Source: Bacteroides acidifaciens
Lineage (GTDB): Bacteria; Bacteroidota; Bacteroidia; Bacteroidales; Bacteroidaceae
DNA: 64,000 bases
Reading direction: 5' to 3'
Assembly (NCBI RefSeq): GCF_024623065.1
Contig: NZ_JANJZR010000019.1
Location: 1 to 64,000 of the forward strand
The translations under genes and the position numbers were made by a program. The notes under the pieces are model-generated. The model saw nothing but the letters and a program-made list of their open reading frames with translations. It did not search any database and had not been told where the DNA came from. Positions 34,256-43,803 of the stretch are shown here, one piece after another. Numbering within the stretch: position 1 is the first letter of the stretch; every line of letters starts with the position of its first letter.

Positions 34256-35644
34256 ATGACTCTAATCAAATCTATCTCTGGAATCCGCGGAACCATCGGC
34301 GGAGGAGCGGGAGAAGGACTGAACCCGCTTGACATTGTAAAATTCACCTCGGCTTATGCTACTTTAATTCGTAAGACCTGCAAAGCAAAGAGCAACAAGA
34401 TTGTTGTGGGACGCGATGCCCGCATCTCGGGTGAAATGGTAAAAAACGTAGTAGTCGGCACATTAATGGGAATGGGCTGGGATGTAGTAGATATCGATCT
34501 TGCTTCTACTCCGACCACAGAGCTTGCTGTGACAATGGAAGGTGCTTGTGGCGGTATCATCCTGACAGCTTCTCATAACCCGAAACAGTGGAATGCACTG
34601 AAATTGCTGAATGAACATGGTGAATTTCTGAATGCAGCTGAAGGCAACGAAGTGCTTCGTATTGCTGAAGCAGAAGAATTTGACTATGCTGACGTAGATC
34701 ACTTGGGCTCTTACCGCAAAGACCTGACTTATAATCAGAAACATATCGACAGTGTATTGGCTCTTGACCTGGTAGATGTAGAAGCTATCAAAAAAGCAGA
34801 TTTCCGTGTAGCCATTGACTGTGTAAACTCGGTAGGCGGTATCATTCTTCCCGAACTTCTTGAACGTTTAGGTGTGAAACATGTAGAAAAACTCTACTGT
34901 GAACCTACCGGAAACTTCCAGCACAACCCCGAACCGCTTGAAAAGAACCTCGGTGACATTATGAACTTAATGAAGGGTGGAAAAGCCGATGTAGCCTTCG
35001 TTGTAGACCCTGACGTTGACCGTCTGGCAATGATCTGCGAGAATGGCGTAATGTACGGTGAAGAATATACACTGGTTACTGTTGCCGACTATGTACTGAA
35101 ACATACCCCCGGTAACACTGTTTCTAATTTGAGCTCTACCCGTGCTTTGCGTGATGTAACTCGCAAGTATGGAATGGAATACAGCGCTTCTGCCGTAGGC
35201 GAAGTAAATGTTGTAACGAAGATGAAAGCAACCAATGCCGTTATCGGTGGTGAGGGAAATGGTGGAGTAATCTATCCTGCCAGTCACTACGGACGTGATG
35301 CATTGGTAGGCATCGCATTATTCCTTAGCCATCTGGCTCACGAAGGGAAGAAGGTTAGCGAGCTCCGTGCTACTTATCCTCCTTACTTCATTGCTAAAAA
35401 CCGTGTAGACCTGACTCCGGAAATCGATGTAGATGCTATCCTTGCCAAAGTGAAGGAAATCTATAAGAACGAAGAAATCAACGATATCGACGGTGTGAAA
35501 ATAGACTTTGCCGACAAATGGGTACATTTGCGCAAGAGTAATACAGAGCCGATCATCCGTGTGTATAGTGAAGCTTCTACCATGGAAGCTGCCGAGGAAA
35601 TCGGTCAGAAGATAATGGATGTAATTAATGAATTAGCAAAATAA
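34256..35644 (+). CDS. glmM: phosphoglucosamine mutase / phosphohexomutase
   Basis: The 462-residue enzyme has the four alpha-D-phosphohexomutase domains: the phosphoserine loop TASHNPKQWNALK (Ser106), the metal loop DPDVDRLAM (about 251-259), GEGNGGVIYP (about 333-342) as the sugar loop, and KSNTEPIIRVYSEA (about 425-438) for phosphate binding. It interconverts hexosamine or hexose 6- and 1-phosphates. GlmM for cell-wall UDP-GlcNAc is the likely role in Bacteroides, but a phosphomannomutase is not excluded. A strong terminator follows. Confidence 0.88.
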   Translation: MTLIKSISGIRGTIGGGAGEGLNPLDIVKFTSAYATLIRKTCKAKSNKIVVGRDARISGEMVKNVVVGTLMGMGWDVVDIDLASTPTTELAVTMEGACGGIILTASHNPKQWNALKLLNEHGEFLNAAEGNEVLRIAEAEEFDYADVDHLGSYRKDLTYNQKHIDSVLALDLVDVEAIKKADFRVAIDCVNSVGGIILPELLERLGVKHVEKLYCEPTGNFQHNPEPLEKNLGDIMNLMKGGKADVAFVVDPDVDRLAMICENGVMYGEEYTLVTVADYVLKHTPGNTVSNLSSTRALRDVTRKYGMEYSASAVGEVNVVTKMKATNAVIGGEGNGGVIYPASHYGRDALVGIALFLSHLAHEGKKVSELRATYPPYFIAKNRVDLTPEIDVDAILAKVKEIYKNEEINDIDGVKIDFADKWVHLRKSNTEPIIRVYSEASTMEAAEEIGQKIMDVINELAK

Positions 35645-35679
35645 TATCCTGTAAAATAGGATTTTATTTATAACATTTG

Positions 35680-35740
35680 AGTCTCGTATATCATAAAGAT
35701 AACTGAATAAGTTGTCTCATTGATATACGAGACTTTTTAT
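35680..35740 (+). terminator. rho-independent terminator after the mutase gene
   Basis: A perfect 14-bp inverted repeat (35680-35693 with 35721-35734) encloses a 27-nt loop and runs into TTTTTATT. It closes the rightward housekeeping run. Confidence 0.85.
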
Positions 35741-35795
35741 TAGGATGATATCCACTGAATGATAATAGTTACTCTTCTCCTTGAGTATTAACAAT

Positions 35796-36026
35796 AAAGT
35801 TTCTTTTGATTAAGTCTAAACTTCCTTTCGTCTAATAGTAAACTTCTCTTTTGTTATTTACAAACTTAAAATGAAAGCTTGCATTTATAGATTGGAAGGG
35901 ATGAAAAGCAACTTTACTGTTAATAAAAAGAAAGTTTGGACTTAATCAAGAGCAACTTTTCTATTAATAGATTACATGAGAAGTAAGCAGTGTTGAGAGA
36001 GAAGTAATCAACAAAGCTTACTTCTC
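35796..36026. repeat. 22-bp-period array of AAACTT/AACTTT words with inverted repeats
   Basis: AAAGTT at 35796 and AAACTT at 35818, 35840 and 35862 are each exactly 22 bases apart. After a phase shift, AACTTT at 35910, AAGTTT at 35932 and AACTTT at 35954 repeat the 22-base step, and AGAAGTAA occurs at 35979 and 36000. Inverted copies pair across the array: 35808-35823 with 35932-35947 has one mismatch, and 35978-35988 with 36016-36026 is perfect. The rest of 35741-36266 shows no gene I can support. Confidence 0.65.
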
Positions 36027-36266
36027 TGCGTCGTTAGCATAGATACACCACAAGAATATCAATTGGTATACAACTTTATAGGTCTTATATCAATGATAAA
36101 CACATGGCTTAAATATGCATATTGATAAACGTACGGCATGAAAATAAAACTGATTGCATTATTTATAATGATGAGATCATTGAAAAATGGAAGAGGCAGA
36201 CTCTTAGATTGTGTGAACTTAGTAGTGAAGTAATTGTTGAAAATAGAGGTACTTGATAAAATAGAG

Positions 36267-36296
36267 TTGCATTTTCCGTATAAAAACGTATCTTTG
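36267..36296 (+). promoter_or_regulatory. promoter of the PUL regulator gene
   Basis: TTG (36267-36269), 19 bases, then TATCTTTG (36289-36296): an exact consensus match. The start of transcription would be about 36303, giving a leader of about 85-105 nt. Confidence 0.65.
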
Positions 36297-36387
36297 TGTA
36301 AAGAGAATCAAAGGCATCGATTATTAATGGCTATTTTCTTTCGCACTGCGAAACAAAACATATAAGCGATTGCCTGATATTTAATAG

Positions 36388-39300
36388 ATGATATTAATGA
36401 TTAACACAATGAAAATGCGCTTGATTTTTCCTTTTGTTCTATTGATTTATTCATTGATCTGTCAGGCAGATGGTGGTAAAGATTCATATATCTTCCGGAA
36501 AGTAGATTATCAGCAAGGATTATCTAATAGCGCTGTGCTTTGTCTTTTTCAAGACAATACAGGGTTGATGTGGTTCGGTACTTACGATGGAATCAATTGT
36601 TATGACGGCAGAAGCATGGAAGTTTTCCGTTCCGATTTTTCAGCTCCCAAGGCTTTGAGTAACAACGTAATCCATTCTATTCAGCAGGCGGATAATAATT
36701 GTTTGTGGATTTCTACTCATTTGGGGATTAATCGTCTTTCACAGAATTCACGGCAAGTTGTCGGATATTATGACTTTACAGATGATTATTATCTACATTC
36801 CAATTCTAAAGGAAACACATGGGTGGTGAGTCATGGTGGAATTTTCTACTATAATACATCTTATAAACGATTTGTACAGATTAAGAATCTGAAAGTACCC
36901 GTAGAAGATATGGATAAACGGGCATTCGTAACGGATGATGGTGTTTTGTGGATTTTCACCCAACAAACAGGGGAGCTGTTACAGGTTTCGCAGGATGCTT
37001 TTGATTGTGACACATTATCAATTCATTCAACTGTTTCATCTACTAATTTTCATGCGAAACCTATTGAAGATGTCTTTTATCAGAATGGTGTTCTTTGTTT
37101 TATCGATAGTGAGCATGATCTTTATGTTTATGATATTTCCCGACAATCTAAAATTTATATTCGTAACCTTTCTTCATTAGTGCAGAAGAATGGAACTATT
37201 GCAGGAATAGCCCTTTTCTATGAAGATATTATTATTGGTTTTCGAACGAATGGGTTAGTCCGTCTCCGTACTTCACAAAAATATAAAGAAGAAGTGGTCG
37301 ACCGGAATGTGCGTATATATAGTATTTATCGAGATCCTCATCAGAATGTCTTATGGGTTGCTTCGGACGGACAAGGAACGATTATGTATGCTAAGAAATA
37401 TTCTATTGCCACCAATTTGATGCTCAATCAACTGTCATCTAACTTAAGCAGGCAGGTACGTTCTGTTATGACAGACAATAGTGGTGGGCTATGGTTCGGG
37501 ACGAAAGGTGATGGACTGTTGCATATACCGGATTATCGTGAGAATGAAGAGGCTTCTACCGTTACAGTTTACTCTCCTGAAGGTAAGCAAAATGTTGTGT
37601 CTTATATACGATGGAATAAAGAATTTCCTGTTTATAAATTGGTTCAAAGCCGTTATATGGATGGCTTTTGGATAGGATCTGGAGATCCGGGACTATTTTA
37701 CTATTCTTTTGAAGACAAGGCTTTGCATTCTGTGGAGAATCTGCCGGCACAACCCACCGAGATACATGGCATTTATGAGGAAAATGATAGTGTACTTTAT
37801 GTGGTGACAGCCGGTTTCGGTTTTCATAAATTAATACTTGAGAAGCAGGCAGGTACCATTCGTTTCAAGTCGCAGAAAAGTTATCATTTTTTTCACGGTC
37901 AGCGAGAAATTACGATGTTCTATCCAATGCTGTCCGAGGGGGATTCTATTTTGTGGCTTGGCAGTCGGGAGAAAGGACTCGTACGGTTTGATAAGCGGAC
38001 TGAAGAATATAAGGTGATTTCTTTGAAAGAAATGCTTCATAAGTCGGTAGACGATGTGCTTAGCCTGTATCGGACCAAAGAAGGACTGTTATATGTAGGG
38101 ACAACATCAGGATTGGTATGTCTGAATTCTAATGGAAAACAGATGAAAGCTACCTATATCGGACGGGAGCAAGGTTTGCTCAATGATATGATTCATGGTG
38201 TACTTGAAGATGAGAACGGACTCTTATGGCTTGGTACGAATCGGGGGCTGATTAAATATAATCCGATAAATGGCTCATCACATGCCTACTTTTACAGTGC
38301 AGGTGTTCAAATCGGCGAGTTTAGCGATGATGCTTATTACATGTGTCCATATACACAGGAGCTTTTTTTCGGTGGGATTGACGGGTTGCTTTATTTGGAT
38401 AAAGAGGTGCAGGCTGCTCCGGAATTTTATCCGGATATTTTGTTACGTAAGTTGACTGTTGGACATACGCAAGTGGTTCAGGAAGATGGAGATTACTATA
38501 CAGACGATGGTAAGGCATTACAGTTGAAGGGGACGGAGGTTTCATTTTCACTTTCTTTTGTTGTTCCGGATTTTTTATCAGGAGAAGATATAGAATATTC
38601 TTACCAGTTGGAAGGATATGATAAGGATTGGACCTCTTTTAGTAGTATTAATGAAGCCTCATATACAGGAGTGCCGGCAGGTGATTATATCTTTAAGGTA
38701 CGCTATAAGAGGGATGTATTTGATATGGAATATCGGCATTTTTCTATTCCGGTATATATCCTTTCTCCCTGGTATCGATCGGTGGCGGCTTATTTTGTTT
38801 ATTTGATCATTTTCTTGTTGCTGTTAGGGTACGTGATATATTTACTACGTAAAAACTACCTTCAGGAACGGATGATGAAAACACTGATGGGGACAGAAAG
38901 TTGTCGGAAATCCGAGACTGTATATACAAACCGTAGGATGCTTGAAGATTTTACTCTCATTTATAATTATTGTGACCAATTGCGTGCTGAGAATCTTTCT
39001 TATGAGCAATGTCTTGAGAAAGTGTCACTGATACGCGAAACTGTGATGAGCGCACTTCTTAATCCTGACGCTCTGTTTTTGGAAGAACTTAAACAATTCT
39101 TTCCGGATCGATTTATTGTTTCTGCACGTATGAGTATACAGGGAGTTTCTCAAGAGGTGTTGCGTACGTTGGGAGAACAAGGGATTGATCATTCTTCTAT
39201 ATCGTCAATGATTCCGGAACACTTAACATTTCCAGTTTACAAGAATGCATTATATAGTATTCTTTATTGCTGCTATCTCCGGATTACTGAAATGAAGGGT

Positions 39301-40356
39301 ACTCATGGCGTAATAGTAGAAATGTCAGAACAGGATGGTAAGATGCAGCTACATTTTTCTTCTAAAGATGCTACTGCGAAAGCGTTGTATGAATATCTTT
39401 CAGATAAAGCTTCTTCGGTGACGGAGAAAGATTCCGATCATGTGTTCGCTGTGCATTTACTTTTAGGTTTTGTACGGTCAGCTTTGGAACGTATTCATGC
39501 CGTTCTTCGTTATGATAATGATGAGAGTGGTAATCGGTTGACGATTATCTTTGAACCGGCGATCTTGACAGTGGCAGGTGAACAAGGGAAAAAAACTGTG
39601 CTTTTGTTGGAAGACAGAGATGAAATGACTTGGTTGATTAGTAATTTCCTGGCTGATGAATATGTGGTTCATCAAGTAAAGAGTGTGCAGCTTGCTTTTG
39701 ACGAAATTCGTCGGTCGGCTCCGGCTCTATTATTAGTGGATATGACAATGTATGCCAATGCTGAAAGTACTTTTATGGAGTATGTTAGCCGAAATCGTAC
39801 TCTGCTTTCAAAGACAGCTTTTATTCCATTGTTAACCTGGAAAGTTGGTTCGGCCATTCAGCGGGAACTGATCTTGTGGTCTGATTCTTATATTGTACTT
39901 CCTTATGATATATTGTTTTTGCGGGAAGTTGTCCATAATGCTATTTATGGAAAGCGGGAAGCGAAGCAGATATATATGGAGGAACTGGGAGATTTGGCGG
40001 GACAGATTATCTGTACAACTACCGAACAAGCTGATTTTATTCGCAAATTGTTAAAGGTGATTGAAGAAAACCTGGACAAGGAAGAACTGGGCTCAACGTT
40101 GATAGCTGATCGTATGGCAATGAGTTCCCGTCAGTTCTATCGTAAATTCAAGGAAATTTCCAATACTGCTCCCGGTGATTTAATAAAGAGTTACCGTATG
40201 GAAAAGGCAGCCCGCCTGTTACTTGATGAAGAACTTTCTATTCAAGATGTTATTATGGAGGTCGGTATTTCCAGCCGGTCTTATTTTTATAAAGAGTTTA
40301 CCCGTCGGTTCGGGATGACACCGAAAGATTATCGGGAACAGCGAAAGGTATGCTGA
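36388..40356 (+). CDS. hybrid two-component-type regulator with degenerate kinase and receiver
   Basis: The 1,322-residue protein has a signal peptide, a periplasmic sensor of two seven-bladed propellers of Reg_prop repeats (GLMWFGTYDGIN, GLWFGTKGDG, GLLWLGTNRG) and a Y_Y_Y domain (about 700-785). One membrane helix follows (about 798-822). The cytoplasmic part should be HisKA-HATPase-REC-AraC. The H-box is absent, the ATPase N and G boxes are not recognisable, and the receiver keeps Glu1075, Asp1076 and Asp1118 but has Leu1171 for the invariant Lys. A normal AraC DNA-binding domain ends the protein (about 1215-1322). It probably senses a glycan and activates susC and the GH operon. Met8 (36409) is an alternative start giving a more usual signal peptide. 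Confidence 0.88.
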   Translation: MILMINTMKMRLIFPFVLLIYSLICQADGGKDSYIFRKVDYQQGLSNSAVLCLFQDNTGLMWFGTYDGINCYDGRSMEVFRSDFSAPKALSNNVIHSIQQADNNCLWISTHLGINRLSQNSRQVVGYYDFTDDYYLHSNSKGNTWVVSHGGIFYYNTSYKRFVQIKNLKVPVEDMDKRAFVTDDGVLWIFTQQTGELLQVSQDAFDCDTLSIHSTVSSTNFHAKPIEDVFYQNGVLCFIDSEHDLYVYDISRQSKIYIRNLSSLVQKNGTIAGIALFYEDIIIGFRTNGLVRLRTSQKYKEEVVDRNVRIYSIYRDPHQNVLWVASDGQGTIMYAKKYSIATNLMLNQLSSNLSRQVRSVMTDNSGGLWFGTKGDGLLHIPDYRENEEASTVTVYSPEGKQNVVSYIRWNKEFPVYKLVQSRYMDGFWIGSGDPGLFYYSFEDKALHSVENLPAQPTEIHGIYEENDSVLYVVTAGFGFHKLILEKQAGTIRFKSQKSYHFFHGQREITMFYPMLSEGDSILWLGSREKGLVRFDKRTEEYKVISLKEMLHKSVDDVLSLYRTKEGLLYVGTTSGLVCLNSNGKQMKATYIGREQGLLNDMIHGVLEDENGLLWLGTNRGLIKYNPINGSSHAYFYSAGVQIGEFSDDAYYMCPYTQELFFGGIDGLLYLDKEVQAAPEFYPDILLRKLTVGHTQVVQEDGDYYTDDGKALQLKGTEVSFSLSFVVPDFLSGEDIEYSYQLEGYDKDWTSFSSINEASYTGVPAGDYIFKVRYKRDVFDMEYRHFSIPVYILSPWYRSVAAYFVYLIIFLLLLGYVIYLLRKNYLQERMMKTLMGTESCRKSETVYTNRRMLEDFTLIYNYCDQLRAENLSYEQCLEKVSLIRETVMSALLNPDALFLEELKQFFPDRFIVSARMSIQGVSQEVLRTLGEQGIDHSSISSMIPEHLTFPVYKNALYSILYCCYLRITEMKGTHGVIVEMSEQDGKMQLHFSSKDATAKALYEYLSDKASSVTEKDSDHVFAVHLLLGFVRSALERIHAVLRYDNDESGNRLTIIFEPAILTVAGEQGKKTVLLLEDRDEMTWLISNFLADEYVVHQVKSVQLAFDEIRRSAPALLLVDMTMYANAESTFMEYVSRNRTLLSKTAFIPLLTWKVGSAIQRELILWSDSYIVLPYDILFLREVVHNAIYGKREAKQIYMEELGDLAGQIICTTTEQADFIRKLLKVIEENLDKEELGSTLIADRMAMSSRQFYRKFKEISNTAPGDLIKSYRMEKAARLLLDEELSIQDVIMEVGISSRSYFYKEFTRRFGMTPKDYREQRKVC

Positions 40357-40425
40357 TTGTCAGGTTAAATTCTTTCGTATAGGTGATTAGTTGGGAAACA
40401 TTATTATTTATTTGTTTGTCACAAC

Positions 40426-40514
40426 CTTGTGCTCTAAATCCCTTCTGTTAATTTTATTATATTGATTATTAGAGTATTAACCTGTGCTCTAATTTGCCAT
40501 TCTGTGCTTTAAAT
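40426..40514 (+). promoter_or_regulatory. candidate operator upstream of susC
   Basis: TTGTGCTCTAAAT at 40427, CTGTGCTCTAATT at 40482 and CTGTGCTTTAAAT at 40502 form near-identical direct repeats; the first two are 55 bases apart and the last two 20 apart. The same element with the same 55-base step and nearly the same distance to the start codon precedes the first GH92 gene (45523-45593). Paired direct repeats are typical of AraC-type sites. Confidence 0.6.
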
Positions 40515-40554
40515 ATGTATCTTTATTTTGCCGTTTTTTTGGCAAGGTAGAGCA

Positions 40555-40584
40555 TTGGAGTTTTATTCGAATAACCTTTATTTG
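40555..40584 (+). promoter_or_regulatory. susC promoter (activator-dependent form)
   Basis: TTG at 40555-40557 and TTTATTTG at 40577-40584 are 19 bases apart; the -7 box has T instead of A at the second place. It lies 55 bases before the ATG at 40639. A small inverted repeat, TTGCC-N8-GGCAA (40528-40545), separates it from the operator. Confidence 0.5.
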
Positions 40585-40638
40585 CAACAATCTTTTTAAA
40601 GGGAATTAACCTTATTATTAATCAAATTTAAAGGAATT

Positions 40639-43600
40639 ATGAATGAAAAACTAAAGTATCTTACCTTATTTATAATAGGTATGATGTTGAGTTTGGGCAT
40701 GAATGCTCAATCTGTAAAATCAATCTCCGGTACGGTAACCGATGATCAGGGAGAGGCGGTTATCAGTGGTACGGTGAAAGTTAAAAACGGTAGTACAGGA
40801 ACAATCACTGACATTAACGGTAAATACACTCTCTCTGTTCCTTCCAATGCCACCTTGGTGTTTTCGTATATTGGTTATATCACACAAGAATTTAAAGTCT
40901 CGGAATTAAAGAGTAATGTTCTGAACGTAGTTCTGCAATCGGATACGAAAGCACTGGACGAAGTAGTCGTTGTAGGTTATGGTACCATGCGCAAATCAGA
41001 CTTGACGGGTTCCATTTCCACAGCCAAAGGTAAAGACATGCTGAAAGCACAATCATTCAATGCGCTTGACGGATTGAAGGGTAAAGTGGCCGGTGTGAAT
41101 ATCTTCTCTAATACCGGTCAGCCGGGTGGAGAATCACGTGTCATCATTCGTGGTATTTCTACTATCAACGCATCGGCATCACCGCTGTACGTAGTCGATG
41201 GAGTGGTGATGTCAAACTTCGAATTGCTTAATCCGAATGATATCGAATCTATCGAAGTATTGAAAGATGCTTCCTCTGCTGCCATCTATGGTGCCCGTGG
41301 TGCGAATGGTGTTATCATGGTGACTACCAAGCGTGGTAATGCAGGAAAAGGAGTCCATGTTTCCTATGATGGTTCATTGTCTATCGGTAAGATGGCTAGA
41401 AAAATAGACGTAATGGATGCTAACGAATGGATGTCTACCTTCAAGCAAGGATTGGAAAATGCCAACGAATTTCAAGGCAAGAACTTCACAACTGATCTGT
41501 CACAGATATTCACAGACGAACGTTTGTTCAATGCAGACGGTTCTCCGAAATATAATACCAACTGGCAGGATGAAGCATCCCGCACTGCCATCTCTCATAA
41601 CCATCAGATCAGTATCCAACGTACAGGAGAAGGATCTTCTATCGGAGCATTCATCAATTATACCGATCAACAGGGTATTTTGTTGAATTCTTACTTCAAA
41701 CGTATCAATGCAAAATTGGCGTATGATGACAAACCGACTGATTGGCTGTCTACTTCCGTTAATTTATTAGTAAATCATACTTGGGGTAATAGAACTTCTG
41801 ATAACCCTTACGGACAAGGCGCATTGCGTACAATGATCGAACAGTTGCCTTTCTTACCGGTTAAGCTGGATGGTGAATATACGCAGACGAACATTATTAA
41901 TACAAGCTCTATTCTCAATAATCAGACTGATCCTAATAGCGGAAAACAAGGATTCAGTCCGGAAGGTGTAGGTAATCCCGTTGAGTTGCTCGAACGAATG
42001 CAGGCTATGCAATATCGTACGCAGATCTTTGGTAATGCGGCTTTGACTTTCCATCTCATGAAAGGATTAGATCTGAAAACCCAGTTCGGTATCGATTACC
42101 ACAATAATCGCGACGCTAACTATACGCCGTTCACTCCGCGTCCGATGATTAATCAGAGTACTGAAGGATCAGCTTCTGCAAGTAATTCCAATTCACTGTA
42201 TTGGCAGGAAGAAACTTACCTGACTTATGTGAAAGATTTTAATAAACATCATCTTAATGCAATGGCAGGTATGTCTTGGCAGGAATATCGCTATACCTCT
42301 TTCAATGCTTCCGACAGTAAGTATATCGATGACTTCTACGGATATTATAATTTAGGTTCCGGTACGAACCGTCCTTCTGTTGGCAGTGATTACGACAAGT
42401 GGGCGATGAACTCTTATTTCTTGCGTCTGGCATATTCTTATGACAACAAGTATATGGCTACCGTAACCGGTCGTTATGACGGTTCTTCCAAATTCGGACA
42501 GAACAATAAATATGCATTTTTCCCATCAGTCGGTTTGGGATGGATGATTTCTAATGAAGACTTCTTGAAAGATAACTCATTGATCAGCAAACTGAAGTTG
42601 CATACTTCTTACGGTCTGACAGGTAATTCGGAAATCGGTACTTATAAATCATTGGCTACAGTGAGCCAGTCGAATACAATCATTGGTGATGCTCTGCACG
42701 TTGTGTCCTACTTGGACAATATGCCTAATCCGGACTTGAAATGGGAAAAGACAGGACAGTGGGACTTAGGATTCGAGTTGGGTTTATTCAATAACAGGCT
42801 GAATTTCGATATTTCCTATTATTATAAGTATACTTCGGATTTGTTGCTCGACCGTCCGGTTCCTGAATCAACAGGTTACTCTTCCATTATGGATAATATT
42901 GGAGCCGTTTCCAATCGTGGTTTAGATATTCTGGTTACAGCATATCCTATTCAGACACATGATTTCCAGTGGACTTCCACTCTTAATTTAGGTTTCAACA
43001 AAAACCGTGTAGAGAAGTTGGATGAAAGTGCATCTGTTGATCCTGTCACCGGTAAGCGTCAGATTACGACCGACGGTTTTGTGGGTTACGATATGTTGAT
43101 TCGTGAAGGTGAAGAGCTTTCCTCTTTCTATGGTTATAAGCGTGCCGGTATTTACGATGGTATTCCGTCTAACTGGGATCCGGAGACGATGAACATACCT
43201 TCCACTATCGGTGAAAAGGTAACTTATAAGAAACGCGAAATTATCGGTAACGGATTACCTGACTGGATGGGCTCATTTATCAATACCTTCAATTATAAAG
43301 GTTTCGATTTGACTTTAGACTTTCAGTTTACATGGGGAGTAGATGTGATGCAAGAATATTATCACTCTACTGTAGCCCGTTTCCTGACCAACGGTATAGA
43401 CCGTCTTTATAAAGAAGCATGGCATCCTACTCTCAATCCGTCGGGTAAAGAACAGGCAATCCGCCTGAACAACTTTGGTCAGGGAGCTAATAACCAAGCA
43501 GATGATGATTGGGTTTGCAACGGTTCTTATTTGCGTTGTAACATGATTCAGCTCGGATACACTTTCAATCCGACACTGGTTAAGAAGATCGGTCTTTCTT

Positions 43601-43776
43601 CGTTGCGCTTGTATGCGAATGTGAATAACGCATTCCTGATTACTTCTAAAGACTATAACGGATATGATCCGGATAACTCATCTCGTTTAGGTGACAACAA
43701 ATGGGGTGCTAACCGCCAGTTCTTTACCTATCCGCGTCCGAGAACATTTACGTTCGGTCTTAATGTAGCATTTTAA
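40639..43776 (+). CDS. SusC-like TonB-dependent outer-membrane transporter
   Basis: The 1,045-residue protein has a signal peptide (to about 23), a carboxypeptidase-regulatory-like domain (SGTVTDDQGEAVISGTV... to about 110), a TonB-box region (DEVVVVGYGT), a plug (LDGLKGKVAGVNI; SPLYVVDGV; IEVLKDASSAAIYGARGANG) and a 22-strand-type barrel ending in aromatic TFGLNVAF. It imports oligosaccharides with TonB energy. It pairs with the SusD gene 27 bases downstream. Usual length for the family. Confidence 0.95.
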   Translation: MNEKLKYLTLFIIGMMLSLGMNAQSVKSISGTVTDDQGEAVISGTVKVKNGSTGTITDINGKYTLSVPSNATLVFSYIGYITQEFKVSELKSNVLNVVLQSDTKALDEVVVVGYGTMRKSDLTGSISTAKGKDMLKAQSFNALDGLKGKVAGVNIFSNTGQPGGESRVIIRGISTINASASPLYVVDGVVMSNFELLNPNDIESIEVLKDASSAAIYGARGANGVIMVTTKRGNAGKGVHVSYDGSLSIGKMARKIDVMDANEWMSTFKQGLENANEFQGKNFTTDLSQIFTDERLFNADGSPKYNTNWQDEASRTAISHNHQISIQRTGEGSSIGAFINYTDQQGILLNSYFKRINAKLAYDDKPTDWLSTSVNLLVNHTWGNRTSDNPYGQGALRTMIEQLPFLPVKLDGEYTQTNIINTSSILNNQTDPNSGKQGFSPEGVGNPVELLERMQAMQYRTQIFGNAALTFHLMKGLDLKTQFGIDYHNNRDANYTPFTPRPMINQSTEGSASASNSNSLYWQEETYLTYVKDFNKHHLNAMAGMSWQEYRYTSFNASDSKYIDDFYGYYNLGSGTNRPSVGSDYDKWAMNSYFLRLAYSYDNKYMATVTGRYDGSSKFGQNNKYAFFPSVGLGWMISNEDFLKDNSLISKLKLHTSYGLTGNSEIGTYKSLATVSQSNTIIGDALHVVSYLDNMPNPDLKWEKTGQWDLGFELGLFNNRLNFDISYYYKYTSDLLLDRPVPESTGYSSIMDNIGAVSNRGLDILVTAYPIQTHDFQWTSTLNLGFNKNRVEKLDESASVDPVTGKRQITTDGFVGYDMLIREGEELSSFYGYKRAGIYDGIPSNWDPETMNIPSTIGEKVTYKKREIIGNGLPDWMGSFINTFNYKGFDLTLDFQFTWGVDVMQEYYHSTVARFLTNGIDRLYKEAWHPTLNPSGKEQAIRLNNFGQGANNQADDDWVCNGSYLRCNMIQLGYTFNPTLVKKIGLSSLRLYANVNNAFLITSKDYNGYDPDNSSRLGDNKWGANRQFFTYPRPRTFTFGLNVAF

Positions 43777-43803
43777 TTCACCGTTATAAAAACCATAAGA
43801 ATT

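Noticed and set aside
36138-36233. Short frame starting MKIKLIALFIMM (31 codons) before the PUL regulator
   Set aside because: Too short, no family resemblance, no clear ribosome site, and it lies in AT-rich DNA where such frames are common.
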